From: CAZKDV01 sp964551645
Lineage (GTDB): Bacteria; Bacteroidota; Bacteroidia; Bacteroidales; DTU049
Assembly: GCA_964551645.1 (NCBI GenBank)
Contig: CAZKDV010000022.1
Span: 1-28,232 of the forward strand
Length of the DNA: 28,232 nt
Direction of reading: 5' to 3'
Every line of letters begins with the position of its first letter. Position 1 is the first letter of the stretch. The position numbers were made by a program, and so were the translations under genes. Positions 1-7,885 of the stretch are shown piece by piece. The notes under the pieces are model-generated. The model was not told the DNA's origin and made no database searches. It worked only from the letters and a program-made list of their open reading frames with translations.

Positions 1-52
1 GTTTATTTTCATAATGTTTGTTTTTAGTGTAACGCTATGTTAGGACGAGACA
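1..52 (-). mobile_element. Left end of an insertion sequence, truncated by the window edge
   Basis: Read on the minus strand, this starts with TGTCTCGTCCTAACATAGCG, continues through a short leader and reaches ATG at position 12, opening an ORF M-K-I-N that leaves the window. Bases 1-54 are an exact reverse complement of 28178-28231. A TG-initial terminus with an ORF starting about 40 bases inside is what IS3-family elements look like, but no transposase sequence is visible, so the family is inferred. The two copies point outward. Confidence 0.7.
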
Positions 53-62
53 TAATCTAAAT

Positions 63-97
63 ACAAAAAAAGCGTTCTTTTTGAACGCTTTTTTTGT
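63..97. terminator. Perfect hairpin flanked by A- and T-runs, probable terminator
   Basis: A 15-bp perfect inverted repeat: arms 63-77 and 83-97 around a TTTTT loop, with core AGCGTTC/GAACGCT bounded by A7 on the left and T7 on the right. This is a good intrinsic terminator in either direction. The related sequence at 4343-4376 has a degraded stem (different loop, one base deleted and one substituted). The hairpin sits inside the region duplicated from upstream of the Omp85 gene. Confidence 0.55.
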
Positions 98-110
98 TAT
101 TTTGCAGAAT

Positions 111-173
111 ATGAAAAATAAAAAAATTGGTGTGTACAAAATATTAACTATCGACTTATTGCCTTTACATTAA
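111..173 (+). pseudogene. 5' stump of a duplicate of the Omp85-family gene at 4390
   Basis: ATG at 111 opens a 20-codon frame whose first residues, M-K-N-K-K-I-G-V-Y-K-I, match the start of the outer-membrane gene at 4390 (M-K-N-K-K-V-S-V-Y-K-I). The nucleotide match covers 52-145 against 4332-4424, with 9 mismatches and one indel by my hand alignment, and includes the promoter region TTTGTTATTTTGCAGAAT. After 145 the sequences diverge and the frame stops at 171. The rest of the gene is absent, so this is a remnant and not a functional gene. The homology begins exactly at the edge of the left IS copy. Confidence 0.7.
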
Positions 174-192
174 TCAAAGCAAAACAAATCTG

Positions 193-200
193 TATGTTTG
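193..200 (+). promoter_or_regulatory. Bacteroidota-type -7 element before the TrpF-family gene
   Basis: TATGTTTG fits TAnnTTTG exactly. It lies 64 bases before the ATG at 265, giving a leader of roughly 55-60 bases. No clear -33 TTTG is seen at the usual distance. Confidence 0.45.
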
Positions 201-264
201 CAAGTATAGTTTAAACGATTAAAATTTTGTCCATGAACAAAAGTATCAAAACTCAAAAAACAGT

Positions 265-915
265 ATGATACGAACAAGAGTTAAAATTTGCTGTATAAGC
301 AGTTTTGAAGAAGCCAAATTAGCCATAAAAAATGGTGCTTCTGCATTAGGTTTAGTAGGGAATATGCCGAGTGGACCAGGAGTAATTGGAGACGAATTAA
401 TAAACGAAATTGTAAAAAGTATTCCACCTGCTGTTTCTACTTTTTTGCTAACTAGCGAAACTACAGCCGAAAATATCATTTCTCATTATAAAAAGGTAAA
501 TACTACAACTATTCAAATTGTGGATAAACTACCTACAAACGATTATGAGATACTAAGAATCAAGCTTCCCAATGTAAAATTAGTTCAAGTAATTCATGTT
601 ATTGATGAAAATTCACTAAAAGAGGCTTTTGAAATATCAAAATATGTTGATGCCATTTTATTAGATAGCGGAAATCCAAATTTACAAGTCAAAGAATTAG
701 GTGGAACAGGGCGAACACACAACTGGAACTTAAGCAAGCAAATCAGGGAAAGTATTAACATTCCTCTTTTTCTTGCAGGTGGACTCAATAAAGACAATGT
801 AAAAGAAGCCATTGAAAAAGTACAACCTTTTGGGGTTGATTTATGTAGTGGCGTAAGAACAAACGGAAAACTTGATGAAATAAAACTAACAGCATTCTTT
901 AAAGAACTCGAATAA
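265..915 (+). CDS. Phosphoribosylanthranilate isomerase (TrpF) family protein, variant active site
   Basis: A 216-residue single-domain (beta/alpha)8 protein of the TrpF family. The N-terminal V-K-I-C-C-I (residues 6-11) corresponds to the family K-I-C-G-I and supplies the catalytic Cys9. Asp134 in I-L-L-D-S-G matches the catalytic Asp. The phosphate-binding loops G-G-T-G-R-T (146-151), A-G-G-L-N (171-175) and C-S-G-V-R (194-198) are present. Canonical TrpF enzymes have S-P-R or K-R-R after strand 2, with an Arg that holds the anthranilate carboxylate. Here that stretch is M-P-S-G-P-G-V (34-40) with no Arg. No other trp gene is nearby. I am sure of the fold family but not that the substrate is phosphoribosylanthranilate. 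The gene is monocistronic, between the left repeat and glyA. Confidence 0.82.
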   Translation: MIRTRVKICCISSFEEAKLAIKNGASALGLVGNMPSGPGVIGDELINEIVKSIPPAVSTFLLTSETTAENIISHYKKVNTTTIQIVDKLPTNDYEILRIKLPNVKLVQVIHVIDENSLKEAFEISKYVDAILLDSGNPNLQVKELGGTGRTHNWNLSKQIRESINIPLFLAGGLNKDNVKEAIEKVQPFGVDLCSGVRTNGKLDEIKLTAFFKELE

Positions 916-1082
916 TGATTGAATAAACAAATGATTTTGAATCAGACTGCTTAAATATTATACACCAACCACAACAGCCTGATAATCAAACCAATTAAAC
1001 AATAAAATGCAATCGGCGTGCATACTTTCAATTCTTATATACGAGGGATATTGCAAATTTAAATTATATGAATTTGTTTTTA

Positions 1083-1090
1083 TATATTTG
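1083..1090 (+). promoter_or_regulatory. Bacteroidota -7 element of glyA
   Basis: TATATTTG fits TAnnTTTG exactly and is followed by CAAAAAATCAAATTACT and the glyA ATG at 1108, giving a short leader of about 10-15 bases. Confidence 0.6.
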
Positions 1091-1107
1091 CAAAAAATCA
1101 AATTACT

Positions 1108-2388
1108 ATGAAAAGAGACACTAAAATTTTTGAATTAATTCAGCAAGAAAAAGAAAGACAAATGCACGGAATAGAATTAATTGCATCAGAAAATTTTGTA
1201 AGCGAACAAGTTTTAGAAGCAATGGGTTCAATTCTTACTAACAAATATGCTGAAGGTTACCCAAATAAAAGATATTATGGTGGTTGTCAGATAGTTGACC
1301 AAACCGAACAATTAGCTATTGACAGAGTTAAGGAATTATTTGGGGCAGAATATGCCAATGTGCAACCACACTCAGGAGCACAAGCAAACATGGCTGTCAT
1401 GCTTGCATGTCTCAAAGCGGGAGATACATTTATGGGATTAGATTTGTCGCATGGCGGACACTTATCTCACGGCTCTCCAGTTAATTCATCTGGAATTTTA
1501 TATAATGCTGTTTCTTATTCCGTAGAAGAAGATACTGGAACTATTAACTACGAGAAAATGAGAGAAGAAGCACTCAAACATAAACCAAAACTTATTGTTG
1601 CAGGTGCTTCAGCATATAGTAGAGATTGGGATTTTGCAAGTATGCGAAAAATAGCCGATGAAGTTGGGGCTATTCTTATGGCTGATATTGCTCATCCTGC
1701 AGGATTGATAGCTAAAGGATTATTAAATAATCCAGTACCACATTGTCATATTATAACTTCAACTACTCATAAAACACTTAGAGGTCCAAGAGGTGGTGTT
1801 ATTATAATTGGAAAAGATTTTGAAAATCCATGGGGATATAAAACTCCAAAAGGAGAAGTTAAAATGATGAGTCAGCTAATTGATTCTGCGGTATTTCCTG
1901 GAGTACAAGGCGGTCCACTTGAGCATGTTATTGCTGCAAAAGCTGTTGCATTTGGAGAAGCATTAACTGACAACTTCTTAACATATATGAAGCAAGTACA
2001 AAAAAACGCTCAGTCTATGGCTGATGCTTTCATAAAACTCGGATATAAAATCACCTCTGGTGGCACTGATAATCATTTAATGTTGATAGACTTGCGTAGC
2101 AAATTTCCAGAAATAACAGGTAAAAAAGTTGAGAATACATTAGTGTTGGCTGATATTACTATTAATAAAAACATGGTTCCATTTGACCACCGCTCTCCTT
2201 TCCTTACTTCAGGAATTCGTGTGGGAACGCCTGCCATTACGACAAGAGGTCTTAAAGAAGAACACATGCCACAAATTGTTCAATTAATTGATGATGTCAT
2301 TTCAAACATTGATAACGAACAAGTAATTGATAAAGTAAGAAAGCAAGTTAATGAAATGATGCACTCATTCCCATTATTTGCATGGTAA
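1108..2388 (+). CDS. glyA: Serine hydroxymethyltransferase
   Basis: A 426-residue cytosolic PLP enzyme that interconverts serine and glycine, passing the hydroxymethyl carbon to tetrahydrofolate. The length is typical for the family. Signature stretches are I-E-L-I-A-S-E-N-F (22-30), the Y-A-E-G-Y-P segment (47-52), P-H-S-G-A-Q-A-N (87-94), D-I-A-H-P-A-G (193-199), and the PLP-lysine motif S-T-T-H-K with Lys222, followed by T-L-R-G-P-R-G-G. The C-terminal part keeps the G-T-P-A-I-T-T-R-G motif. The ATG at 1108 follows a clear -7 element and a terminator follows the stop, so it is transcribed alone. No key residue is missing. Confidence 0.98.
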   Translation: MKRDTKIFELIQQEKERQMHGIELIASENFVSEQVLEAMGSILTNKYAEGYPNKRYYGGCQIVDQTEQLAIDRVKELFGAEYANVQPHSGAQANMAVMLACLKAGDTFMGLDLSHGGHLSHGSPVNSSGILYNAVSYSVEEDTGTINYEKMREEALKHKPKLIVAGASAYSRDWDFASMRKIADEVGAILMADIAHPAGLIAKGLLNNPVPHCHIITSTTHKTLRGPRGGVIIIGKDFENPWGYKTPKGEVKMMSQLIDSAVFPGVQGGPLEHVIAAKAVAFGEALTDNFLTYMKQVQKNAQSMADAFIKLGYKITSGGTDNHLMLIDLRSKFPEITGKKVENTLVLADITINKNMVPFDHRSPFLTSGIRVGTPAITTRGLKEEHMPQIVQLIDDVISNIDNEQVIDKVRKQVNEMMHSFPLFAW

Positions 2389-2399
2389 ATTATATATAA

Positions 2400-2443
2400 C
2401 AAAACCGAATGAGATTGAATTTATAATTTCATTCGGTTTTTTT
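2400..2443 (+). terminator. Intrinsic terminator of glyA
   Basis: Inverted repeat AAAACCGAATGA (2401-2412) and TCATTCGGTTTT (2429-2440) with a 16-base loop, followed by TTT. It begins 12 bases after the glyA stop. The flanking A- and T-runs make it plausible in the other direction too, for lnt, which ends at 2573. Confidence 0.85.
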
Positions 2444-2572
2444 CATTTAAATCGTCTAATATCTTTTTTTCTAAAATCAACACTATAGTTTCAGAAAACA
2501 TCAACAATTATAGTTGAATTTATTTTTCAAATTCAACAGTTCAAATAAAAATCATACTTCTTGTGATATCAT

Positions 2573-4213
2573 TTATTTGTCCTTCCTTTTCCTAAAAATT
2601 TTCAGTTTTTGTAAAATCACAATTAACACACTTGCAATTGATGCAAATAATGAAATTCTGCCAATATAATCACCATATTGTGTATATATCGTAATTTGCT
2701 CATTCTCATTAACGAAATGAGAAACTGATGTAGGTTCCCAGTAATTTGTTTTCATCAACAACTCTCCTTTTTGACTAATGAAACACGAAATTCCAGTATT
2801 AGCTGAACGAACAATACTTCGTCTTGTTTCAATTGCTCTCAAAGAAGCATAAGACATGTGTTGTCTATGTCCTGGACTATCGCTCCACCAACCATCATTT
2901 GTTATTATGCAAATAACTTTTGCACCTCTTTTTACAAACTCTGTAACATATTCGCCATAAATAGATTCGTAACAAATAATAGGTGCAACATTTGTTTTTC
3001 CTCTTTTAAATACTTTTGGCTCATTACTTATTCCGAGACTACCTGTTGTTCCGCCTAAATCAATAGCATATTTATCTAAAAACTTAAACAAATTAGGATA
3101 AGGCATACGCTCAACTCCCGGTACAAGTTTGGACTTATGATAATAATCAGCTAACCCACAAGAATCAATTTCTAATGCTGAATTAAACGAATCATAACAA
3201 CACTCCCCATCGCTAAATTTTCTCGAAGTTGGCGTTTTTGCTTCATCATACATTTCATAAGTATCGGCACCAGCGATAATAACTGTATTAGGAAAATTAT
3301 CTTTTAAAAAATCCGAAATTTTCTGTATGTTATATGTAGCCCCCACATTAATATATATGCTTCCGGGAATAGATGTTTCAGGCCATACAATATAATCAAT
3401 TTGCTTATCTTTAGCATTTTCAGATAATACGAACAAAACATCCCAGATCTTATCAAAATATGAAGAATCAAACTTTTGCCCATAAGGATCTATATTAGGC
3501 TGAACAACTGTAAAGTTCACACTATTCGGCTTTTCTTCGTAAGTATAAAAGCGAAATAAAGAATATAATATTGGAATAAAAATAATCAAACTCAAAAGAA
3601 CACAATATTTTACGATTTGCTTACGCATTATATTTTTATCATAAATCATTGTCAATAAAACATACAAAAATATATTTACTAATAACACCCACAATGTACC
3701 TCCCAAAACACCTGTAAACTCATACCATTGTACTAAATAAATCATTGAAGAAAAACCATTACCAAGCTGTAGCCATGACCAAGATAACTCCCAATTAAGA
3801 TGCAAATATTCATACGAAATCCACAAAACTACAAGTACCAAATATCCTCTAAAGTCATTTTTATTATTTTGCCTTTTATATAATTTCTTTCTTAAAATAT
3901 GAAATATCTGAAACACTATTGCCATAAACATAGCATTCAAAATCATTGCCAGCAAGCCACCTAAAATGGTTGAATACATTATCCAATATGTTGTCAAAAT
4001 ATTCCACAGTAAAAAGCCCGGATATGTGTATAAAAATGTAGCAAATTTTTTAAATTTATTATTATTTGATAAAATATATTCTTCTATATAAATAAATGGA
4101 ATAAACCCAATAAATAATAAAAGTGAAAAACCATTGAGAGGCCACGCTAACCCCAGCAAAACACCACCAAGAAGTGAAATGCCAATTAAATATAATTTTT
4201 TATATTGTTTCAT
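2573..4213 (-). CDS. lnt: Apolipoprotein N-acyltransferase
   Basis: A 546-residue inner-membrane enzyme that adds the third acyl chain to the N-terminal cysteine of lipoproteins. The N-terminal 220 residues are strongly hydrophobic with several membrane spans (for example 8-24, 29-44, 85-104, 205-220). The rest is a nitrilase-superfamily domain with the catalytic triad visible: Glu279 in V-W-P-E-T-S, Lys360 in Y-Y-H-K-S-K-L-V-P, and Cys414 in I-I-C-Y-E-S. The usual L-V-P-F-G-E is L-V-P-G-V-E-R-M-P here, as I recall from Bacteroidota homologues. Length and domain order match the family. The gene lies tail to tail with glyA and is divergent from the Omp85 gene, so it appears to be transcribed alone. 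Confidence 0.95.
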   Translation of the reverse strand: MKQYKKLYLIGISLLGGVLLGLAWPLNGFSLLLFIGFIPFIYIEEYILSNNNKFKKFATFLYTYPGFLLWNILTTYWIMYSTILGGLLAMILNAMFMAIVFQIFHILRKKLYKRQNNKNDFRGYLVLVVLWISYEYLHLNWELSWSWLQLGNGFSSMIYLVQWYEFTGVLGGTLWVLLVNIFLYVLLTMIYDKNIMRKQIVKYCVLLSLIIFIPILYSLFRFYTYEEKPNSVNFTVVQPNIDPYGQKFDSSYFDKIWDVLFVLSENAKDKQIDYIVWPETSIPGSIYINVGATYNIQKISDFLKDNFPNTVIIAGADTYEMYDEAKTPTSRKFSDGECCYDSFNSALEIDSCGLADYYHKSKLVPGVERMPYPNLFKFLDKYAIDLGGTTGSLGISNEPKVFKRGKTNVAPIICYESIYGEYVTEFVKRGAKVICIITNDGWWSDSPGHRQHMSYASLRAIETRRSIVRSANTGISCFISQKGELLMKTNYWEPTSVSHFVNENEQITIYTQYGDYIGRISLFASIASVLIVILQKLKIFRKRKDK

Positions 4214-4237
4214 GTTTTAATTGTATATCTACATTTG

Positions 4238-4245
4238 CAAAGTAA
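4238..4245 (-). promoter_or_regulatory. Possible -7 element of lnt
   Basis: On the minus strand TTACTTTG lies 24 bases before the lnt ATG. It differs from TAnnTTTG at one position (or has one base less in the spacer), so the call is tentative. Confidence 0.35.
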
Positions 4246-4376
4246 CAAAGAATAATAAAATAAGCTAACAAAACTATATAACAAACCCCAAATCAATAGA
4301 AAAAATAGTACTAGTGAACTAATAGACAAAAATAATCTACATTCAAAAAAACGTTCACAATGAACACTTTTTTTGT

Positions 4377-4383
4377 TATTTTG
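4377..4383 (+). promoter_or_regulatory. Possible -7 element of the Omp85-family gene
   Basis: TATTTTG, one base short of TAnnTTTG, ends only six bases before the ATG at 4390, so a transcript from it would have almost no leader. The whole stretch TTTTTTTGTTATTTTGCAG is repeated unchanged at 89-107 in front of the gene stump. This suggests it is the promoter. Confidence 0.35.
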
Positions 4384-4389
4384 CAGAAT

Positions 4390-6144
4390 ATGAAAAATAA
4401 AAAAGTTAGTGTGTACAAAATATTTTTCATCATAGCTATAATAAATACACTATATATAAAAACAATATATGGTCAAGAATTGTACACAATCAAAATAATA
4501 CCCGATAAAAATACCTGTGCAACAATTAAAACATTTACAACAAAAACAAGCAATTCCAAGACAAAATTCCTAAATGATTATTTATATTCTATCTTTGATG
4601 AAGGATATTTACAAGCTTATTATGATACCATATATGAAAACAACGATGAAACTATTGCACATTTAATCTGTGGAACACTAACTCCATTTATTCTTGATGC
4701 AAAACATATTGATACTGAAATTTTAGATATAAGCAATGTAAAATCCGAATTTCCATCTTGTAAAAATAAGGTATTTCAATTCAAAAAATTAGATAACTTT
4801 CTTAAAACTCTTTACACATATTTTGAAAATAATGGCTACCCATTTGCATCTATACAATTAGATAGTATGAGTTTTAAAAACGATACTCTGTTCGCTACAG
4901 TTTTATGCAAAACAAACCAACTCGTCATCATTGACAGTATTTTAACAAATGGCAATATTTCAATTCAACCGAAAGTTTTGTACTCCTTACTAAAAATTAA
5001 ACCAAATTCAATCTATTCTGAAAAGAAACTTCAAAACATTAAAAATCTTAACTCTATAATACCGTTTATTAATGAAACTAAACCTACTGAAGTTAAATTC
5101 TTTAATGAGAAAGCAAATGTTTATGTGTATCTTGATAAAAAAAAATCAAATACTTTTGATGGAATTATCGGATTTATACCTGATTATAATAATGAAAACA
5201 AGCTTTTCATAACAGGAGATATAGCTTTAGTTTTAGTAAATTCATTTCAAACTGCAGAACAAATATCTTTTAATTGGAAACAGTTTGACAAAGCATCGCA
5301 AAATTTACAACTGCAACTAACTTTTCCAACCATAATTATACTTCCATTAGGTACTAACTATAATTTTTCCATGCTAAAAAAAGATAGTTCATACATTAAT
5401 GTTAATCAAAAAATTTCTTTACAATATTATTTAAATCCTAAGCAAAAAACATCAATATATCTAAATCATTATTCAAGTTCATTAATTAATTCTAAGCAAT
5501 TTGAAAATACAAACAAACTACCCAACATATCTGATATTAAAACAAAATCTATCGGAATTCAATTTGAGCAAAACAACTTAAACAATATTTACACTCCAAC
5601 AAAAGGATTTAATTCTAAATTGGACATTTCAATTGGACAAAGAAATATTCTTAAAAATCCGAAAATACCAAACGAACTTTATGAGAACACTAAACTGACA
5701 ACTGCTCAATATAAAATTGAAACCAATGTATCTGTTTTTATCCCATTATTTACAAAATCTACTTTGATGGTCAAAAACTTATCTGGAACTATTTATTCTT
5801 TAAACTTATTTGAAAATGAGTTATATCGTATAGGTGGAATTAATACTTTAAGAGGATTTGACGAACATTTTTTTTTACCATCTACATTTTCAATTCAAAC
5901 TCTTGAATTTAGACAAATACTAGAAACTCAATCTTGGATAAGTTTTTTTACAGATTTTGGATATATTGAACAATTTGCTAATTCCCATAAAAATATAAAT
6001 AGGGTTTTTAGCTTGGGTATTGGAATTACACTTAATACCAACATAGGTTTTTTCTCATTACAATATGCTTATGGTAGAACACACCTATCCCCTTTCGACT
6101 ACAAAAATGGGAAAATACATTTTGGCTATATAGCACTATTTTGA
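4390..6144 (+). CDS. Omp85-superfamily outer-membrane protein (BamA/TamA/FhaC-like)
   Basis: A 584-residue exported protein. I start it at ATG 4390, which opens a normal signal peptide (basic M-K-N-K-K-V, hydrophobic core F-F-I-I-A-I-I, possible cleavage after Y-G). The in-frame ATG at 4360 would put charged, terminator-like sequence in front of it. Residues about 30-250 look like small alpha/beta POTRA-type repeats (an F-L-K-T-L-Y-T-Y-F-E-N-N-G-Y-P segment is typical). The rest is a beta-barrel with the superfamily signature G-G-I-N-T-L-R-G-F-D near residue 480 and a C-terminal Phe. Such proteins insert or translocate polypeptides across the outer membrane. At about 584 residues it is smaller than BamA, closer to FhaC/ShlB size. 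The substrate is unknown. Its last 19 bases overlap the convergent gene ending at 6126. A truncated copy of its start lies at 111. Confidence 0.8.
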   Translation: MKNKKVSVYKIFFIIAIINTLYIKTIYGQELYTIKIIPDKNTCATIKTFTTKTSNSKTKFLNDYLYSIFDEGYLQAYYDTIYENNDETIAHLICGTLTPFILDAKHIDTEILDISNVKSEFPSCKNKVFQFKKLDNFLKTLYTYFENNGYPFASIQLDSMSFKNDTLFATVLCKTNQLVIIDSILTNGNISIQPKVLYSLLKIKPNSIYSEKKLQNIKNLNSIIPFINETKPTEVKFFNEKANVYVYLDKKKSNTFDGIIGFIPDYNNENKLFITGDIALVLVNSFQTAEQISFNWKQFDKASQNLQLQLTFPTIIILPLGTNYNFSMLKKDSSYINVNQKISLQYYLNPKQKTSIYLNHYSSSLINSKQFENTNKLPNISDIKTKSIGIQFEQNNLNNIYTPTKGFNSKLDISIGQRNILKNPKIPNELYENTKLTTAQYKIETNVSVFIPLFTKSTLMVKNLSGTIYSLNLFENELYRIGGINTLRGFDEHFFLPSTFSIQTLEFRQILETQSWISFFTDFGYIEQFANSHKNINRVFSLGIGITLNTNIGFFSLQYAYGRTHLSPFDYKNGKIHFGYIALF

Positions 6145-6833
6145 TGTACAAAAAAAATTGAACCTACATCATACAAAGGTCCAACATATAATTCAACTAT
6201 ATTAAACCCAACCTTATTAATTATTCCTCGAAGCTCTTCCCCTCCTACGATGTTTGAAAGACTACCACAAAACACAATATTTTCATTGAATATCCCACAA
6301 GTTCCACCAAAAAAGCCATGATCAAAATCATTTAAAATTATCTCATTAGGATTAATATACACAGATTCAAGTTTATTATCAACAAGAGTTTTATAAATAC
6401 CAATATCAGAAGTAACAAACACTTTTTCATTTAAAGACACACAATTACATCTTCCATATCCTTGCTTAATATGTATAGGTATTTTATCTATTGTTTTTTC
6501 TTTAACCACATTATCTGTAATATCTACATTGTGAATAATGTAATTATTAGTAACAAGAGCATTATAAAATGCAGTTTTCGGATATTTTATATCAAGATTT
6601 TTTTCGCCTAAACAAAAAGATATCTTACAATTATCTAATTCTTTAAGAATATTTTTAGGAGTATTAGGAGCTACAACTAAATAGTTTTCTATTTGGGTCA
6701 AAAAAACATCAGGATGCCCAGAAATAGCATTATATACAAGGTTTTCACTCTCAAACCAAATCACTTTCCCAAGTTTTTCTAATGAAAACTTAGCTTGCTC
6801 AGGCATTCTCGAATCAGCAATAATGACATACAT
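6126..6833 (-). CDS. GME-fold (DUF6873-like) protein
   Basis: A 235-residue soluble protein without signal peptide or membrane segment. I recognise the pattern of the DUF6873 family, which has the guanidino-modifying-enzyme (GME) fold: A-D-S-R-M-P-E near the start, S-G-H-P-D (38-42), I-K-Q-G-Y-G-R-C-N (122-130), T-S-D-I-G-I (141-146), D-H-G-F-F-G-G-T-C-G (171-180) and Y-D-V-G-S-I-F-F (221-228). GME enzymes such as agmatine or arginine deiminases use Cys, His and acidic residues. Candidates here are His172, Cys179 and Asp171, but the reaction is unknown. The gene overlaps the end of the upstream radical SAM gene by 20 bases, so the two are co-transcribed and probably translationally coupled. 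The family call rests on remembered sequence pattern. Confidence 0.7.
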   Translation of the reverse strand: MYVIIADSRMPEQAKFSLEKLGKVIWFESENLVYNAISGHPDVFLTQIENYLVVAPNTPKNILKELDNCKISFCLGEKNLDIKYPKTAFYNALVTNNYIIHNVDITDNVVKEKTIDKIPIHIKQGYGRCNCVSLNEKVFVTSDIGIYKTLVDNKLESVYINPNEIILNDFDHGFFGGTCGIFNENIVFCGSLSNIVGGEELRGIINKVGFNIVELYVGPLYDVGSIFFVHQNSAI

Positions 6834-7818
6834 AATTTAAACCTTTTAAATCTTTATTTATCGCAAAACGAATATTTTTATTGCTTGCTTGCAAAATATT
6901 GCTTCGCTTATATCCTATGGCATTAGGCAATTGCGATGATCCAACTTCAATCAAAATATTAGATTTATGCTTATCATGAAAATATTGACAAAGCTCTTCT
7001 TTCCATATTTGAGAATAAACTAATTGCTTAAAAGCAGGATGCCATGGTCCCGCAACTAATGTTTCTCCATCAAAGAAATCTTTAGAAGGATGTAAACCTA
7101 TACGAAGAATATTAATATTTGCTTGCTCAAATTTTCTCGCTATAGACGCTACTTGACACACAGCCTCATTAAGTGATAAAGGAGTATATTTTTTTTCTAA
7201 ATACATTTTATGAAGCAAAGTATCTTTAATAACAAGTAATGGATAAATTCTTGTTTCATCAGATTGAAGACGAATAATTTCATCAGTAGTATGTATAATA
7301 TTGTCAATATTATCGTCAGGCAAACCTATCATCATTTGTAAACCTAATCTAAAACTTTTAGACTTTATCATATCAACAGCATCAATAACATTTTGAGATG
7401 TATGCCCTCTCTGAGCTTTTTGCAATATAGAATCATTCATTGACTGAACACCAAGTTCAATAGTTTTTACTCCATATTTACTTAATATTTCCAAATTTGA
7501 GTAATTAATATAATCTGGGCGAGTTGACACCCTTATAGAATGTATATCATGATTATTTAAATAAGTATTAGCTATTTGTAAATACTCAATTTGCGCTTGC
7601 TGTTCAATTCCGGTAAAATTTCCTCCAAAAAAAGCTACCTCAATATGTTGTGCAGTACTTGGAATTTGACTTAAACGCTTGCTTATCATGTAATCTGTAT
7701 CAATTGGACTTGGAGCAACTCTTTTGGCTGTAATTGTATATTGATTGCAAAATATGCATCTGTTAGGGCAAGCTAGTTCTGGAACAAAAATAGGAATTAT
7801 ATAATGGGTTTTAGCCAT
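6814..7818 (-). CDS. Elp3-like radical SAM protein
   Basis: A 334-residue radical SAM enzyme. Cys17, Cys21 and Cys24 in C-P-N-R-C-I-F-C form the 4Fe-4S/SAM site. Also visible are F-F-G-G-N-F-T-G-I (63-71), S-T-R-P-D (98-102), E-L-G-V-Q-S-M (121-127) and M-I-G-L-P (163-167), all of the Elp3/HemN type. A later R-I-G-L-H-P-S motif is typical of proteins often annotated 'elongator complex protein 3-like'. Unlike true Elp3 it has no acetyltransferase domain. It ends in C-H-Y-C, whose cysteines could bind a metal. It has its own promoter and heads a two-gene operon with the GME-fold protein. The substrate is unknown; a peptide or small-molecule modification is only a guess. Confidence 0.85.
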   Translation of the reverse strand: MAKTHYIIPIFVPELACPNRCIFCNQYTITAKRVAPSPIDTDYMISKRLSQIPSTAQHIEVAFFGGNFTGIEQQAQIEYLQIANTYLNNHDIHSIRVSTRPDYINYSNLEILSKYGVKTIELGVQSMNDSILQKAQRGHTSQNVIDAVDMIKSKSFRLGLQMMIGLPDDNIDNIIHTTDEIIRLQSDETRIYPLLVIKDTLLHKMYLEKKYTPLSLNEAVCQVASIARKFEQANINILRIGLHPSKDFFDGETLVAGPWHPAFKQLVYSQIWKEELCQYFHDKHKSNILIEVGSSQLPNAIGYKRSNILQASNKNIRFAINKDLKGLNYVCHYC

Positions 7819-7830
7819 ATTTATTTTTTA

Positions 7831-7838
7831 CAAATATA
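7831..7838 (-). promoter_or_regulatory. Bacteroidota -7 element of the radical SAM operon
   Basis: TATATTTG on the minus strand, an exact TAnnTTTG, ends 12 bases before the ATG at 7818. It separates this two-gene operon from the SPOR-domain gene upstream. Confidence 0.6.
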
Positions 7839-7885
7839 AAGTATTTCTATTCTATAAAATTCAGTATTGACAGGATATTAATACC

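Noticed and set aside
233..268. Eleven-codon ORF overlapping the TrpF-family start (ATGA), as a leader peptide
   Set aside because: M-N-K-S-I-K-T-Q-K-T-V has no tryptophan or other regulatory residue run, and no alternative hairpins are visible; most likely chance.
916..1107. Possible riboswitch or small RNA before glyA
   Set aside because: No conserved glycine, SAM or THF riboswitch core is recognisable; I see only the -7 element close to the gene.
4360..4389. Start of the Omp85-family gene at ATG 4360
   Set aside because: This would put ten residues encoded by hairpin and promoter-like DNA before a normal signal peptide; ATG 4390 is also the start that is conserved in the stump at 111.
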